A program made the position numbers and the translations under genes. The notes under the pieces are model-generated. The model was not told where the DNA came from, searched no databases, and saw nothing but the letters and a program-made list of their open reading frames with translations. A DNA stretch of 8,277 nt from Actinobacteria bacterium BACL4 MAG-120820-bin23 (lineage in GTDB: Bacteria > Actinomycetota > Actinomycetes > Nanopelagicales > Nanopelagicaceae): NCBI GenBank assembly GCA_001437855.1, contig LIBD01000033.1, positions 1 through 8,277 on the forward strand, written 5' to 3'. Below are positions 1-5,933 of the stretch, piece by piece. Every line of letters begins with the position of its first letter. Within the stretch, counting starts at the first letter, position 1.

Positions 1-210
1 GGTTCCAACATAGGGACCAATTAATGAGTAAGGCAGCAGCACTACCGCAAATGCCACAGCAGCACTCATCGCATCTGGTGCCCGCTCTGGTGAGAATAAA
101 ATAAAGCTAGCTAGCGCAGATTGAAATAAACCATCAGTTAATTGCCCGCTCCAACGGATAGTTAAGATTCTATTTAATCTAGAACCGCTACCAACTGGCC
201 AAATACCCAT
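1..210 (-). CDS. MFS-like permease, N-terminal fragment (runs off left edge)
   Basis: Reading the minus strand from an ATG at 210-208 gives 70 uninterrupted codons to base 1, so only the start of the gene is present. The peptide opens MGIWPVGSGSRLNRIL, then has RWSGQLTDGLFQSALASFIL, a charged turn (PERAPD), and a second hydrophobic stretch of about 18 residues containing VAFAVVLLPYSLIGPYVG. An N-terminal helix, a short charged loop and a second helix ending in a P-Y-S-L-I-G-P motif is typical of actinobacterial major facilitator permeases. The substrate cannot be told from this fragment. An in-frame stop lies about 24 bases upstream and no other common start codon falls between, so the start is well supported, although no clear Shine-Dalgarno is visible. 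The gene diverges from the DUF5318 gene, so the roughly 54-base gap must hold both promoters. Family assignment rests on pattern only and the rest of the gene is outside the window. Confidence 0.7.
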   Translation of the reverse strand, partial: MGIWPVGSGSRLNRILTIRWSGQLTDGLFQSALASFILFSPERAPDAMSAAVAFAVVLLPYSLIGPYVGT

Positions 211-264
211 AAGGCAAGCGTAGTTATTAATTTAGGATTAACCTTGGATCTTATGTTAGCCACG

Positions 265-666
265 ATGAGATCCTCAATTGATTACTCGTTGAGTAAAAGG
301 CGGACCCTGATTGCACTTTTCCAAGGTGCAGCCAGCGCAATGGATGCTTGTGATGCCGATCCGTATTTAAGGCGAGCTGCAAAACACCATGGTGAGTTAA
401 CTAATCGTTCTTGCCCTGTTTGTAAGAAATTAAAGATCGTAGAGCTTCGGTATGCCTTTGGGGATCAACTCGGTCAATACTCAGGTCGAATTAAGAATCA
501 AGTGGAGTTGATCCAAATGCAAAGTGAGTATGGTGAATTTCGAGTTTATGTTGTCGAAATCTGCACCAGTTGCCACTGGAATCATCTAATTGAATCCTTT
601 TTACTAGGTGATGGAAAATATAGAAAGCCACCACGAAAGGTTCGCACATTAGCCGATGAGGATTAG
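265..666 (+). CDS. DUF5318 family protein, putative zinc-ribbon protein
   Basis: This is a small soluble protein of 133 residues matching the actinobacterial DUF5318 family (M. tuberculosis Rv0049 type), whose function is not established. Family hallmarks seen are the N-terminal MRSSIDYSLSKRR, the CDADPYLRRAAKHHGE block (about 29-44), CPVC (50-53), the GEFRVYVVEIC segment and CTSCHWNH (100-107). The two CxxC pairs are spaced as in a zinc ribbon, so metal binding is likely. There is no signal peptide or membrane helix. I chose the ATG at 265 because family members start with MR(S/x)xxxxVDYxLxxR. In-frame TTG at 244 and ATG at 253 would add 7 or 4 residues, and no Shine-Dalgarno decides between them. 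The gene ends 15 bases before the penicillin-binding protein, as in mycobacteria, which suggests co-transcription and an envelope-related or regulatory role by association. The family call is strong, the function unknown. Confidence 0.85.
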   Translation: MRSSIDYSLSKRRTLIALFQGAASAMDACDADPYLRRAAKHHGELTNRSCPVCKKLKIVELRYAFGDQLGQYSGRIKNQVELIQMQSEYGEFRVYVVEICTSCHWNHLIESFLLGDGKYRKPPRKVRTLADED

Positions 667-681
667 CGGTAATCTTGGCAG

Positions 682-2646
682 GTGAGCAACTGGGTACAAA
701 AACTTCCTAGAATTTTTGTTTTAGGAACAGGCTTTAGCTTTGTCGCAGGTGTCTTCGTATTTGGCTTTGCCTACTTCACTGTTTCAATTCCAGATCCAAA
801 TGCCTATGTAAATAGTCAGGCCACAATTATTCAATACGCAAATGGCAGTGAAATTGGCCGGATTGGATCTGAAAATAGAACTGTTGTTTCCCTGGCTGAA
901 ATACCAATGAATGTTAGAAATGCAGTAATGGCGGCTGAGGATAGAAATTTTTATTCTAATCGCGCCTTTAGTCCAATTGCATTAGCTGCGGCAGTTTGGG
1001 ATAACGTATTAAATGTTGGCCAGGGCCGGGGTGGTTCAACTATTACCCAACAATATGCAAAAACTGCCTTTTTAACTCCAGAGCGATCTATTCAACGAAA
1101 AGTTAAAGAGTTGGTGATTGCGATAAAGTTAGAAAATCAATTTACCAAAGATGAAATCTTAGAAAATTATCTAAACACAATTTACTTTGGCCGCGGATCA
1201 TATGGTGTGCAGACTGCTTCCCAAGTTTATTTTGGGACTACGGTAAATAAATTGACAGTTGCTCAAGCTGCAGTGCTAGCTAGTATTTTGCGAAGCCCAG
1301 GTTTTTATGATCCTGGATTTAAAAAAGAAAATTTACCTCGGCTAGAAGCTAGATTTAAATATGTGCTAGATGGCATGGTGGAAAAGGGTTGGTTGGAGAA
1401 AGAAAAGGCAGAAAAAATAAAGTTTCCCAGAATTAATCCAAGAGTGACATCTGGTGCGTTGGCTGGACCAAAGGGTTATGTGATTTCCTGGGTGGAGCGC
1501 GAATTAAATCTACTTGGCTTTACCGATGAACAACTTATGGTTGGCGGTTACATAATTAAAACTACTTTAGTTAAAGAGGCACAAGAGGCAGCAGTCTTTG
1601 CAGTCAGCAAGGAAGCACCAACTAAAGCACCAGAGAATTTACATATTGGATTAGTCGCTATTAAGCCTGGCACAGGTGAAATATTGGCGATGTATGGCGG
1701 GCAGGATTATTTAAAGTATCAATTTAACGCAGCCACTCAAGGCATTACCTCTGGTGGATCCTCCTTTAAAGCCTTTGCCTTAATTGCCGCCCTTGAGCAG
1801 GGAATTCCATTATCTTCAATTTGGAATGGTGATTCACCAAAAGTTTATGATGATGGAATTGGCCGGGCTTATCCGGTAAATAATTATGGCGAAGAAAGTT
1901 GGGGAAATCTTTCACTGCTGACTGCAACTGAAAAATCTATAAATACAGTTTATGTACCCCTTGGCATGAAAGCTGGACTAGAAAAAGTTGTTGATGTAGC
2001 TAGAAGAGCTGGAATTCCAGATTCAGTTGAAATGGTGGCATCCCCATCAGTATCGCTAGGTTCTGCCAGCCCACATGTAATTGATTTAGCAAATGCTTAC
2101 GCCACATTTGCCTCTCAAGGAATATATGCCAAACCATTTATTATTAATGAGGTGCAAGGACCAAATAAAGGAATTTTGTATCAGGGCAGAATTCAAGCTC
2201 AAGAGGTATTTAGAAAAGATGTGATGGCAGATTTAACTTATGCGTTAAGCAAAGCTACAGAGTCTGGTACCGCAGCAGTTGTCGGCGCCAGGGTTGCTCG
2301 CCCAACAGCTGGTAAGACTGGAACCTCAAATGACAACGCATCTGCTTGGTTTAATGGCTACACCCCAGAGGTTGCCGCATCGGTAGCTTTTTATCGAGAT
2401 GATGCCACCCAAACTTTAAATGGCATTGGCGGATTAACCTCAGTAACTGGTGGATCCTTCCCAGCCAGAATTTGGGCAGAGTTTGTTAAAAAGTACTTAG
2501 CCAAAGCGCCTGTTCAAAATTTCCCAGAGCCGGCATTTATCGGTGGCACCGAACCTGTTAGCTATATTGATGCAGTCCCCGAGATGGATCCAGCATTAAT
2601 CCCACCATCACCATCACCTACGCCAAAACCTAAGAAAAAGAGTTAA
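682..2646 (+). CDS. ponA: Class A penicillin-binding protein (bifunctional transglycosylase/transpeptidase)
   Basis: This membrane-anchored peptidoglycan synthase polymerises lipid II into glycan strands and crosslinks stem peptides outside the membrane. It has 654 residues: a short cytoplasmic N-terminus, one signal-anchor helix (about 11-34), a GT51 transglycosylase domain (about 65-240) and a transpeptidase domain (about 320-605). GT51 motifs are AAEDRNF with catalytic Glu86, GRGGSTITQQ (115-124), and RKVKE with Glu143 followed by LENYLNTIYFGRGSYG. The transpeptidase shows SSFK with nucleophile Ser360 and Lys363, SIN (419-421) and KTGTS (545-549), so both sites look intact. No PASTA domain follows; the protein ends in a Pro/Ser-rich, lysine-terminated tail (PSPSPTPKPKKKS) like other actinobacterial PBP1 tails. 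The start is GTG at 682, 15 bases after the DUF5318 stop, with only a weak AGG upstream. Synteny equals M. tuberculosis ponA1; the symbol is assigned by family and position. Confidence 0.95.
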   Translation: MSNWVQKLPRIFVLGTGFSFVAGVFVFGFAYFTVSIPDPNAYVNSQATIIQYANGSEIGRIGSENRTVVSLAEIPMNVRNAVMAAEDRNFYSNRAFSPIALAAAVWDNVLNVGQGRGGSTITQQYAKTAFLTPERSIQRKVKELVIAIKLENQFTKDEILENYLNTIYFGRGSYGVQTASQVYFGTTVNKLTVAQAAVLASILRSPGFYDPGFKKENLPRLEARFKYVLDGMVEKGWLEKEKAEKIKFPRINPRVTSGALAGPKGYVISWVERELNLLGFTDEQLMVGGYIIKTTLVKEAQEAAVFAVSKEAPTKAPENLHIGLVAIKPGTGEILAMYGGQDYLKYQFNAATQGITSGGSSFKAFALIAALEQGIPLSSIWNGDSPKVYDDGIGRAYPVNNYGEESWGNLSLLTATEKSINTVYVPLGMKAGLEKVVDVARRAGIPDSVEMVASPSVSLGSASPHVIDLANAYATFASQGIYAKPFIINEVQGPNKGILYQGRIQAQEVFRKDVMADLTYALSKATESGTAAVVGARVARPTAGKTGTSNDNASAWFNGYTPEVAASVAFYRDDATQTLNGIGGLTSVTGGSFPARIWAEFVKKYLAKAPVQNFPEPAFIGGTEPVSYIDAVPEMDPALIPPSPSPTPKPKKKS

Positions 2647-2649
2647 ATC

Positions 2650-3819
2650 TTGCTTACCAAATTGGTAAGTAAAGTTTTCATATTAGTAGTTTTACTCTCA
2701 TCTTTTCTATCTTTGTTTAAGTTTAATTACTGCCGATCAACTAATTGGGCCTCACCTGATAACTATGTGCACGCCTGTTATACCGATATCCCAGCTTTAT
2801 TTTATGAACGAGATTTAGATACCAACACCTTCCCATATCAATCCAGCTTTAACTCAATGGAGTACCCACCAATTATTGGGCTGGGCAATTGGTTAATTAG
2901 TTTTATTACCCCAGATCAATTCTCAGATAGATGGTTTTTTGATATCAATGCTGCCATAGCAATTATTTTATTTTTACTATCGGCCTTATTGGTTAAAAAG
3001 ATGAGGCCAGAGTATGCCTACCTATATCCACTAGCCCCTGCGGTAGTGGCATCATTATTTATAAATTGGGATTTATGGGTGGTAGCTGGCGCAATTTTAG
3101 CTATTTACTTTTTTGATCAGAAAAAATATGAAGCAAGCAGTATTTGGCTGGGGATTGCAATCTCAACTAAATTTTTTCCAATTGTTTTCTTAATCCCAAT
3201 TGCCATAATTTTCTATCAGCACAAGAAGATAAATGAGTTAATAAAGTTTATCGCCAGAACCTTACTTATCTGGGCCGCCTTTAATTTACCCTTAGCTGCC
3301 ATTTACTTTGAGGGCTGGTGGCGGTTTTTTAAATTAAATCTTGAGCGATCTAGCGACTTTGGATCAATTTGGTATGCACTAGATCTGCTCAACATAAACC
3401 TACCTAGCGTAAATCTTTTATCAATAATATTTACATTACTACTTTTCACCTACTTAATAATCTATCTACTTAAACTGCCCACCCCACCTACCCTGGCTCA
3501 GGTAGCATTTTTTACCGTAGTTATCTTTACCACTACAGCTAAGGTTTACTCACCACAATATGTTTTATGGCTTACACCCCTTGCAGTGCTGGCGCTAACA
3601 AATAAAAAACAGCAGATTAAATTTTGGATCTGGCAAGGTACTGAAATGATTTACCATCTAGCAATCTGGCAGTACTTAGCTTCTTATACTGGTGCCACCT
3701 TTGGCTTGCCAGCTGGTGGGTATGCAATCGCCTGCCTACTTAGAGTGGCTGGGATCTGGATATTTACCCAAGAGGTAATGAGCCAGCTGGCCAAAAAATC
3801 CACAGTAAATCAGGCTTAA
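2650..3819 (+). CDS. Multi-pass membrane protein, GT87/DUF2029-like (GT-C type) putative glycosyltransferase
   Basis: A very hydrophobic protein of 389 residues with roughly ten predicted membrane helices, starting with one at about 7-25. The following loop holds CYTDIPALFYERDLD (43-57) and MEYPPIIG (70-77), a pattern of actinobacterial GT87/DUF2029 proteins. Asp46 and the nearby acidic residues sit where GT-C enzymes carry their catalytic acid. Later blocks FINWDLW (137-143), STKFFPI (172-178), FKLNLERSSDFGSIWY (227-242) and KVYSPQYVLWLTPL (298-311) support the family. GT-C enzymes transfer sugars from polyprenyl-phosphate donors outside the membrane; acceptor and sugar here are unknown. The start is TTG at 2650, three bases after the PBP stop, with the purine run at 2632-2641 as a possible ribosome site; TTG at 2662 is an alternative. 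M. tuberculosis has membrane proteins at the same place (Rv0051/Rv0052). Enzymatic role is inferred. Confidence 0.75.
   Translation: MLTKLVSKVFILVVLLSSFLSLFKFNYCRSTNWASPDNYVHACYTDIPALFYERDLDTNTFPYQSSFNSMEYPPIIGLGNWLISFITPDQFSDRWFFDINAAIAIILFLLSALLVKKMRPEYAYLYPLAPAVVASLFINWDLWVVAGAILAIYFFDQKKYEASSIWLGIAISTKFFPIVFLIPIAIIFYQHKKINELIKFIARTLLIWAAFNLPLAAIYFEGWWRFFKLNLERSSDFGSIWYALDLLNINLPSVNLLSIIFTLLLFTYLIIYLLKLPTPPTLAQVAFFTVVIFTTTAKVYSPQYVLWLTPLAVLALTNKKQQIKFWIWQGTEMIYHLAIWQYLASYTGATFGLPAGGYAIACLLRVAGIWIFTQEVMSQLAKKSTVNQA
2653..2669. repeat. Perfect 8+1+8 palindrome at the PBP/membrane-protein junction
   Basis: CTTACCAA (2653-2660) and TTGGTAAG (2662-2669) are exact inverse complements around a single A. 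The element begins right after the proposed TTG start codon and covers the first codons of the downstream gene. In RNA it could form a 6-bp stem with a 5-base loop. There is no T-run immediately after it, so it does not look like an intrinsic terminator. It may modulate translation initiation or be a protein-binding site; chance occurrence cannot be excluded. Confidence 0.45.
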
Positions 3820-3833
3820 TTTCCAACTTTTAA

Positions 3834-3885
3834 CCGCGGCGGCTACCCTTTACCCCAACACCTGCTGCGGAAATCCCGTGGCCGC
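3834..3885 (+). promoter_or_regulatory. Structured rpsF leader, putative S6:S18 autoregulatory RNA
   Basis: The 90 bases between the membrane-protein gene and rpsF contain a stretch far richer in G and C than its surroundings. Three stems can be drawn. Stem A pairs CCGCGGCGG (3834-3842) with CTGCTGCGG (3862-3870), 9 bp including two G-U pairs. Stem B pairs GCGGCTAC (3839-3846) with GTGGCCGC (3878-3885), 8 bp with one G-U. Stem C pairs GCTGCGG (3864-3870) with CCGTGGC (3876-3882), loop AAATC. They share bases, so they are mutually exclusive. A known bacterial regulatory motif in rpsF 5' UTRs presents a CCG trinucleotide in a bulge between a stem and a hairpin and binds the S6:S18 complex, copying its 16S rRNA site. 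Several CCG triplets occur here. Position and structure fit that motif, but I cannot align it to a covariance model. Confidence 0.55.
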
Positions 3886-3894
3886 TTTAGTCCA

Positions 3895-3901
3895 GAGGTG
3901 G
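3895..3901 (+). promoter_or_regulatory. Ribosome-binding site that sets the rpsF start
   Basis: GAGGTGG lies 8 bases before the ATG at 3910, ideal spacing for a Shine-Dalgarno. The in-frame GTG at 3898 is part of this site, so it is unlikely to be the start. Family S6 proteins begin MRRYE, which agrees with 3910. Confidence 0.8.
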
Positions 3902-3909
3902 ATATAAAA

Positions 3910-4215
3910 ATGCGTCGTTATGAACTCATGGTCATTTTAGACCCTGATTTAGAAGAGAAAACTGTAGCCCCAAGTCTTGAAACTTATCTAAAGATAATTA
4001 AAGATGGTGGCGGCAAGATAGATAAGTTAGATATCTGGGGTAAGCGCCGGATGGCCTTTGAAATAAATAAAAAAGGTGAAGGCATTTACGCAGTTATCGA
4101 TATGCACTCAGAGCCAGCACCAGTTAAAGAGTTGGATCGTCAACTTAATTTAAATGAGTCTGTGTTTCGCACCAAAGTTGTTCGTCCAGAAAGTAATCCC
4201 CAGAACAAAAAATAA
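3910..4215 (+). CDS. rpsF: 30S ribosomal protein S6
   Basis: S6 is a small-subunit protein that forms a heterodimer with S18 on the platform of the 30S particle. The 101-residue product opens with the diagnostic [16 protein letters not shown] and continues with [25 protein letters not shown] (about 44-68), which carries the usual strand pattern of the S6 ferredoxin-like fold. It ends in a short basic tail (NPQNKK). The length is normal for bacterial S6 without the long acidic extension of E. coli. The start at 3910 follows the GAGGTGG site; starting at GTG 3898 would add four residues (MDIK) that homologues lack. It is first in the rpsF-ssb-rpsR-rplI unit, the conserved actinobacterial arrangement, and probably regulated through the structured leader just upstream. 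Confidence 0.97.
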   Translation: MRRYELMVILDPDLEEKTVAPSLETYLKIIKDGGGKIDKLDIWGKRRMAFEINKKGEGIYAVIDMHSEPAPVKELDRQLNLNESVFRTKVVRPESNPQNKK

Positions 4216-4251
4216 AGAACAAGCATCTAAAGTAGAAACGGGAGAAATAAA

Positions 4252-4749
4252 ATGGCAGCAGGCGATACCAACCTAACCATGATCGGTAACTTAGTAAGTG
4301 ATCCAGAGTTACGCTTTACTCCATCGGGAGCTGCGGTAGCAAAGTTCACAGTGGCATCAACCCCACGTTACTTAGATAAAAACACAAATGAGTGGAAAGA
4401 TGGCGATAGCCTCTTTTTACAATGCCAAATTTGGCGACAAGCTGCTGAGAATGTGGCGGAGTCATTAACTAAGGGCATGCGAGTAATTGTCTCTGGACGA
4501 TTAAAGCAACGCTCTTATGAAACCAAAGAGGGTGAAAAGCGAACTGTGTTTGAGGTAGAGGTGGATGAGGTCGGTCCATCACTTCGCAATGCAACAGCTA
4601 AGGTAACTAAAACTGCTCGCCAAGCTGGAGGTGGTTACACACCAGCAGCTAGTGAAGCAACTACATCATCAACTGATGATCCTTGGTCAGCAGCCCCAGT
4701 TGGCGGCGGTTGGTCAACGACACCAAGTGATGACACACCACCTTTTTAA
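4252..4749 (+). CDS. ssb: Single-stranded DNA-binding protein
   Basis: SSB coats single-stranded DNA in replication, recombination and repair, and recruits partner enzymes through its C-terminus. The 165-residue protein has an OB-fold (about 5-112) with the expected [17 protein letters not shown] and [18 protein letters not shown] segments (Trp61 is a typical DNA-stacking aromatic) and [21 protein letters not shown] Gly/Ser/Thr-rich disordered linker (about 115-155) leads to the acidic tip DDTPPF, the actinobacterial form of the DDIPF partner-binding motif, so the protein is complete. A GGGAG Shine-Dalgarno at 4240-4244 precedes ATG 4252. It follows rpsF by 36 bases and is read in the same transcript. 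Since dnaB lies downstream, this is probably the main replicative SSB; whether a second ssb exists elsewhere cannot be seen. Confidence 0.97.
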   Translation: MAAGDTNLTMIGNLVSDPELRFTPSGAAVAKFTVASTPRYLDKNTNEWKDGDSLFLQCQIWRQAAENVAESLTKGMRVIVSGRLKQRSYETKEGEKRTVFEVEVDEVGPSLRNATAKVTKTARQAGGGYTPAASEATTSSTDDPWSAAPVGGGWSTTPSDDTPPF

Positions 4750-4765
4750 AAAGTAAAAAACCATT

Positions 4766-4785
4766 CCTGTTTATAAAAAAACAGG
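4766..4785 (+). other. Intercistronic RNA hairpin between ssb and rpsR
   Basis: CCTGTTT (4766-4772) pairs with AAACAGG (4779-4785) across the loop ATAAAA, a 7-bp stem. It is followed by GGCCCTAAC rather than a T-run, so it does not resemble a rho-independent terminator. It sits 13 bases before the rpsR ribosome site and could be an RNA-processing or stability element separating ssb from rpsR expression. Function is inferred. Confidence 0.5.
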
Positions 4786-4797
4786 GCCCTAACTAAT

Positions 4798-4803
4798 AAG
4801 GAG
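4798..4803 (+). promoter_or_regulatory. Strong Shine-Dalgarno that sets the rpsR GTG start
   Basis: AAGGAG lies 7 bases before GTG 4811. The alternative in-frame ATG at 4883 has no comparable site, so the longer protein with its alanine/lysine N-terminus is preferred. Confidence 0.8.
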
Positions 4804-4810
4804 CACCACA

Positions 4811-5104
4811 GTGGGAGCAAGAAGTAATAAAACGCTTAGAGAAAAAGCTAAGCAATCAAAATCTGCAGCAGCAGCTGCAGCCATGAAGAAGTTTAAAAAG
4901 AAGCCATGCTCATTTTGTCGCGATGAGGTTGTCTATATCGATTACAAAGATATCGCCACCCTTCGTAAATACATTACTGATCGAGGCAAGATTCGCTCTC
5001 GTCGAATAACGGGAGCTTGCACCCAACACCAACGAGCAGTTGCCGCTGCGGTTAAAAATAGCCGCGAGATGGCGCTTCTGCCTTACACCTCAACTGCGCG
5101 ATAA
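4811..5104 (+). CDS. rpsR: 30S ribosomal protein S18, zinc-binding (C+) type
   Basis: S18 partners S6 on the 30S platform and contacts 16S rRNA. The 97-residue product has the S18 core [21 protein letters not shown] (41-61), SRRITGA and the terminal LLPYT. It carries CSFC (Cys33, Cys36) plus Cys70 and His73 in GACTQHQR, the four-ligand set of the zinc-binding S18 form. Actinobacteria such as M. tuberculosis often keep this form (rpsR1) in the rpsF operon and a cysteine-free paralogue elsewhere under zinc-starvation control; whether this organism has such a paralogue is not visible. The N-terminus (residues 1-32) is longer than the core needs and contains a run of seven alanines (19-24 region) followed by a lysine-rich segment, probably disordered and RNA-contacting. 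It follows ssb by 61 bases, a gap that holds a hairpin, and precedes rplI by 14. Confidence 0.96.
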   Translation: MGARSNKTLREKAKQSKSAAAAAAMKKFKKKPCSFCRDEVVYIDYKDIATLRKYITDRGKIRSRRITGACTQHQRAVAAAVKNSREMALLPYTSTAR

Positions 5105-5118
5105 GGAGATAGAAAAAA

Positions 5119-5568
5119 ATGAAATTAATCCTTACTCGTGAAGTTCCAGGACTAGGTAATGCCGGAGATGTAGTAACTGTTAAAGATGGTTATGGCCGTA
5201 ATTTCCTACTACCAAGAGGTAATGCGATTGTGTGGAGCAAGGGCGGTGAAGGCCAGATTGATGGCATCAAGCGCGCTCGCACAACTAGAGAGATTCGCGA
5301 TCTAGATCATGCTAAAGAGATCAAAAATAAGCTAGAGGCTGCCAATGTAATTGTGAAGGTAAAGGTTGGCGCTACCGGCTCTATGTTCGGCTCAGTTACC
5401 GATAAGGCAATTGTGGCGGCAATTAAGAGTGCAACTAGTGAAACAGTTGATCGCCATAAGATAAAAATGGATAAGCACATCAAAAAGGTTGGCAAATACA
5501 CAGTAAAGATTGCACTTGAATCTCAAGTGGTAGCCAATGTTCCGATTGTTGTGGTCTCAGATAAGTAA
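5119..5568 (+). CDS. rplI: 50S ribosomal protein L9
   Basis: L9 binds 23S rRNA near the L1 stalk and helps maintain reading frame. The 149-residue protein shows the family signature GLGNAGDVVTVKDGYGRNFL (11-30) followed by LPRGNA (31-36), then a long charged connecting helix (about 45-75), and a C-terminal domain with GSMFGSVTDKAI (87-98) and HIKKVGKYTVKI. Length and two-domain layout are typical. AAGGAG at 5103-5108 overlaps the end of rpsR (TAA at 5102-5104) and stands 10 bases before ATG 5119, so translation of the two is closely linked. It is the last gene before a strong terminator, which closes the ribosomal/ssb transcript. In M. tuberculosis another gene (Rv0057) separates rplI from dnaB; here only non-coding sequence does. 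Confidence 0.97.
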   Translation: MKLILTREVPGLGNAGDVVTVKDGYGRNFLLPRGNAIVWSKGGEGQIDGIKRARTTREIRDLDHAKEIKNKLEAANVIVKVKVGATGSMFGSVTDKAIVAAIKSATSETVDRHKIKMDKHIKKVGKYTVKIALESQVVANVPIVVVSDK

Positions 5569-5588
5569 GTTAAGAAAGTAATTAAAAA

Positions 5589-5616
5589 AAGCCCACCAAG
5601 TTTTGGTGGGCTTTTT
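5589..5616 (+). terminator. Rho-independent terminator after rplI
   Basis: AAGCCCACCAA and TTGGTGGGCTT form an 11-bp stem (GC-rich core GCCCACC/GGTGGGC at 5591-5597 and 5605-5611) with a three-base loop (5600-5602), followed by TTTTT. A run of A residues precedes the stem, so it could also terminate minus-strand transcription. It lies about 20 bases after the rplI stop and marks the end of the rpsF operon, meaning dnaB needs its own promoter. Confidence 0.93.
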
Positions 5617-5662
5617 ACTTTGGGCTTTAACTCTTCAAATAGTGAGATAAGCAAATAAATCT

Positions 5663-5768
5663 TTCTCCACAGTTTAAATCTTTATTTTACGCTCAAATTA
5701 GAGTTAATTAAAAACTTATCCACCATAGATTGATACTTACCCACACCCTTATCCACTACTTATGAACA
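5663..5768 (+). promoter_or_regulatory. Cluster of DnaA-box-like nonamers upstream of dnaB
   Basis: Compared with the consensus TTATCCACA, the plus strand has TTCTCCACA (5663-5671, 8/9), TTATCCACC (5716-5724, 8/9), TTACCCACA (5737-5745, 8/9), TTATCCACT (5749-5757, 8/9) and TTATGAACA (5760-5768, 7/9). All point the same way. The last four begin 21, 12 and 11 bases apart, close to whole helical turns, as in cooperative DnaA binding. An AT-rich segment (5673-5715) lies within the cluster, between the first box and the other four. This could be a DnaA-controlled operator for dnaB, a DnaA-titration site, or part of a replication origin. Binding is inferred from sequence alone, and no box is a perfect nonamer. 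Confidence 0.55.
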
Positions 5769-5844
5769 GTTTTTTACACCTACTACACAGGTGAGTGCAC
5801 AGGGTTAGCAGCTTATTTACCAAGAAGAGTCAGCAGAGATTATC

Positions 5845-5876
5845 TTTACCCCCTAGATCAATAACACCTAGGTAAA
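5845..5876. repeat. Imperfect inverted repeat in the dnaB upstream region
   Basis: TTTACC plus CCCTAG (5845-5856) is mirrored by CTAGGTAAA (5868-5876); the arms match as TTTACCTAG if three extra C residues on the left bulge out. The right arm also contains the perfect 8-base palindrome ACCTAGGT (5866-5873). It lies about 60-90 bases before the dnaB start and could be an operator or a hairpin in the leader; there is no direct evidence for either. Confidence 0.35.
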
Positions 5877-5933
5877 AGCATTGAATTTAACTATTTTTAG
5901 CAGGTTGTCAGTGGCAGATGGGAGGCTTTAATT

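Larger units (their letters stand above)
5617..5933 (+). other. Gene-free region between rplI terminator and dnaB
   Basis: These 317 bases contain no credible gene; the longest plus-strand start-to-stop reading I noticed is ten codons. The left part (5640-5715) is very AT-rich, with TTTAAATC and GTTAATTAAAAAC. A cluster of DnaA-box-like nonamers follows, then an imperfect palindrome at 5845-5876, then a dnaB Shine-Dalgarno GGGAGG at 5920-5925. Because the previous operon ends in a terminator, the dnaB promoter must lie here. Candidate -10 elements such as TAACTA (5888-5893) or TATTTT (5892-5897) lack a good -35 partner, so I do not call a promoter position. Confidence 0.7.

Noticed and set aside
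106..115. GCTAGCTAGC palindrome within the permease fragment
   Set aside because: It is short, lies within coding sequence and is explained by codons for Ala-Leu-Ala-Ser on the minus strand.
5307..5501. Minus-strand reading frame of 64 codons inside rplI
   Set aside because: It lies entirely opposite a clear L9 gene, has no ribosome site and resembles no family; it is a shadow of rplI.
5754..5785. ACTACT and CTACTA, which on the minus strand read as TAG triplets like DnaA-trio elements
   Set aside because: Only two consecutive triplets occur and they lie between and just after the boxes rather than in an array running into an unwinding element.
5762..5794. Ten-codon reading frame that could be a leader peptide before dnaB
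   Set aside because: It has no Shine-Dalgarno, no run of regulatory codons and no nearby attenuator; it overlaps a DnaA-like box and is probably chance.
5905..5933. TTGTCA and TTTAAT with 17-base spacing, looking like a promoter
   Set aside because: The -10 would touch the dnaB ATG, so transcription would start inside the gene after its ribosome site; the match is probably coincidental.
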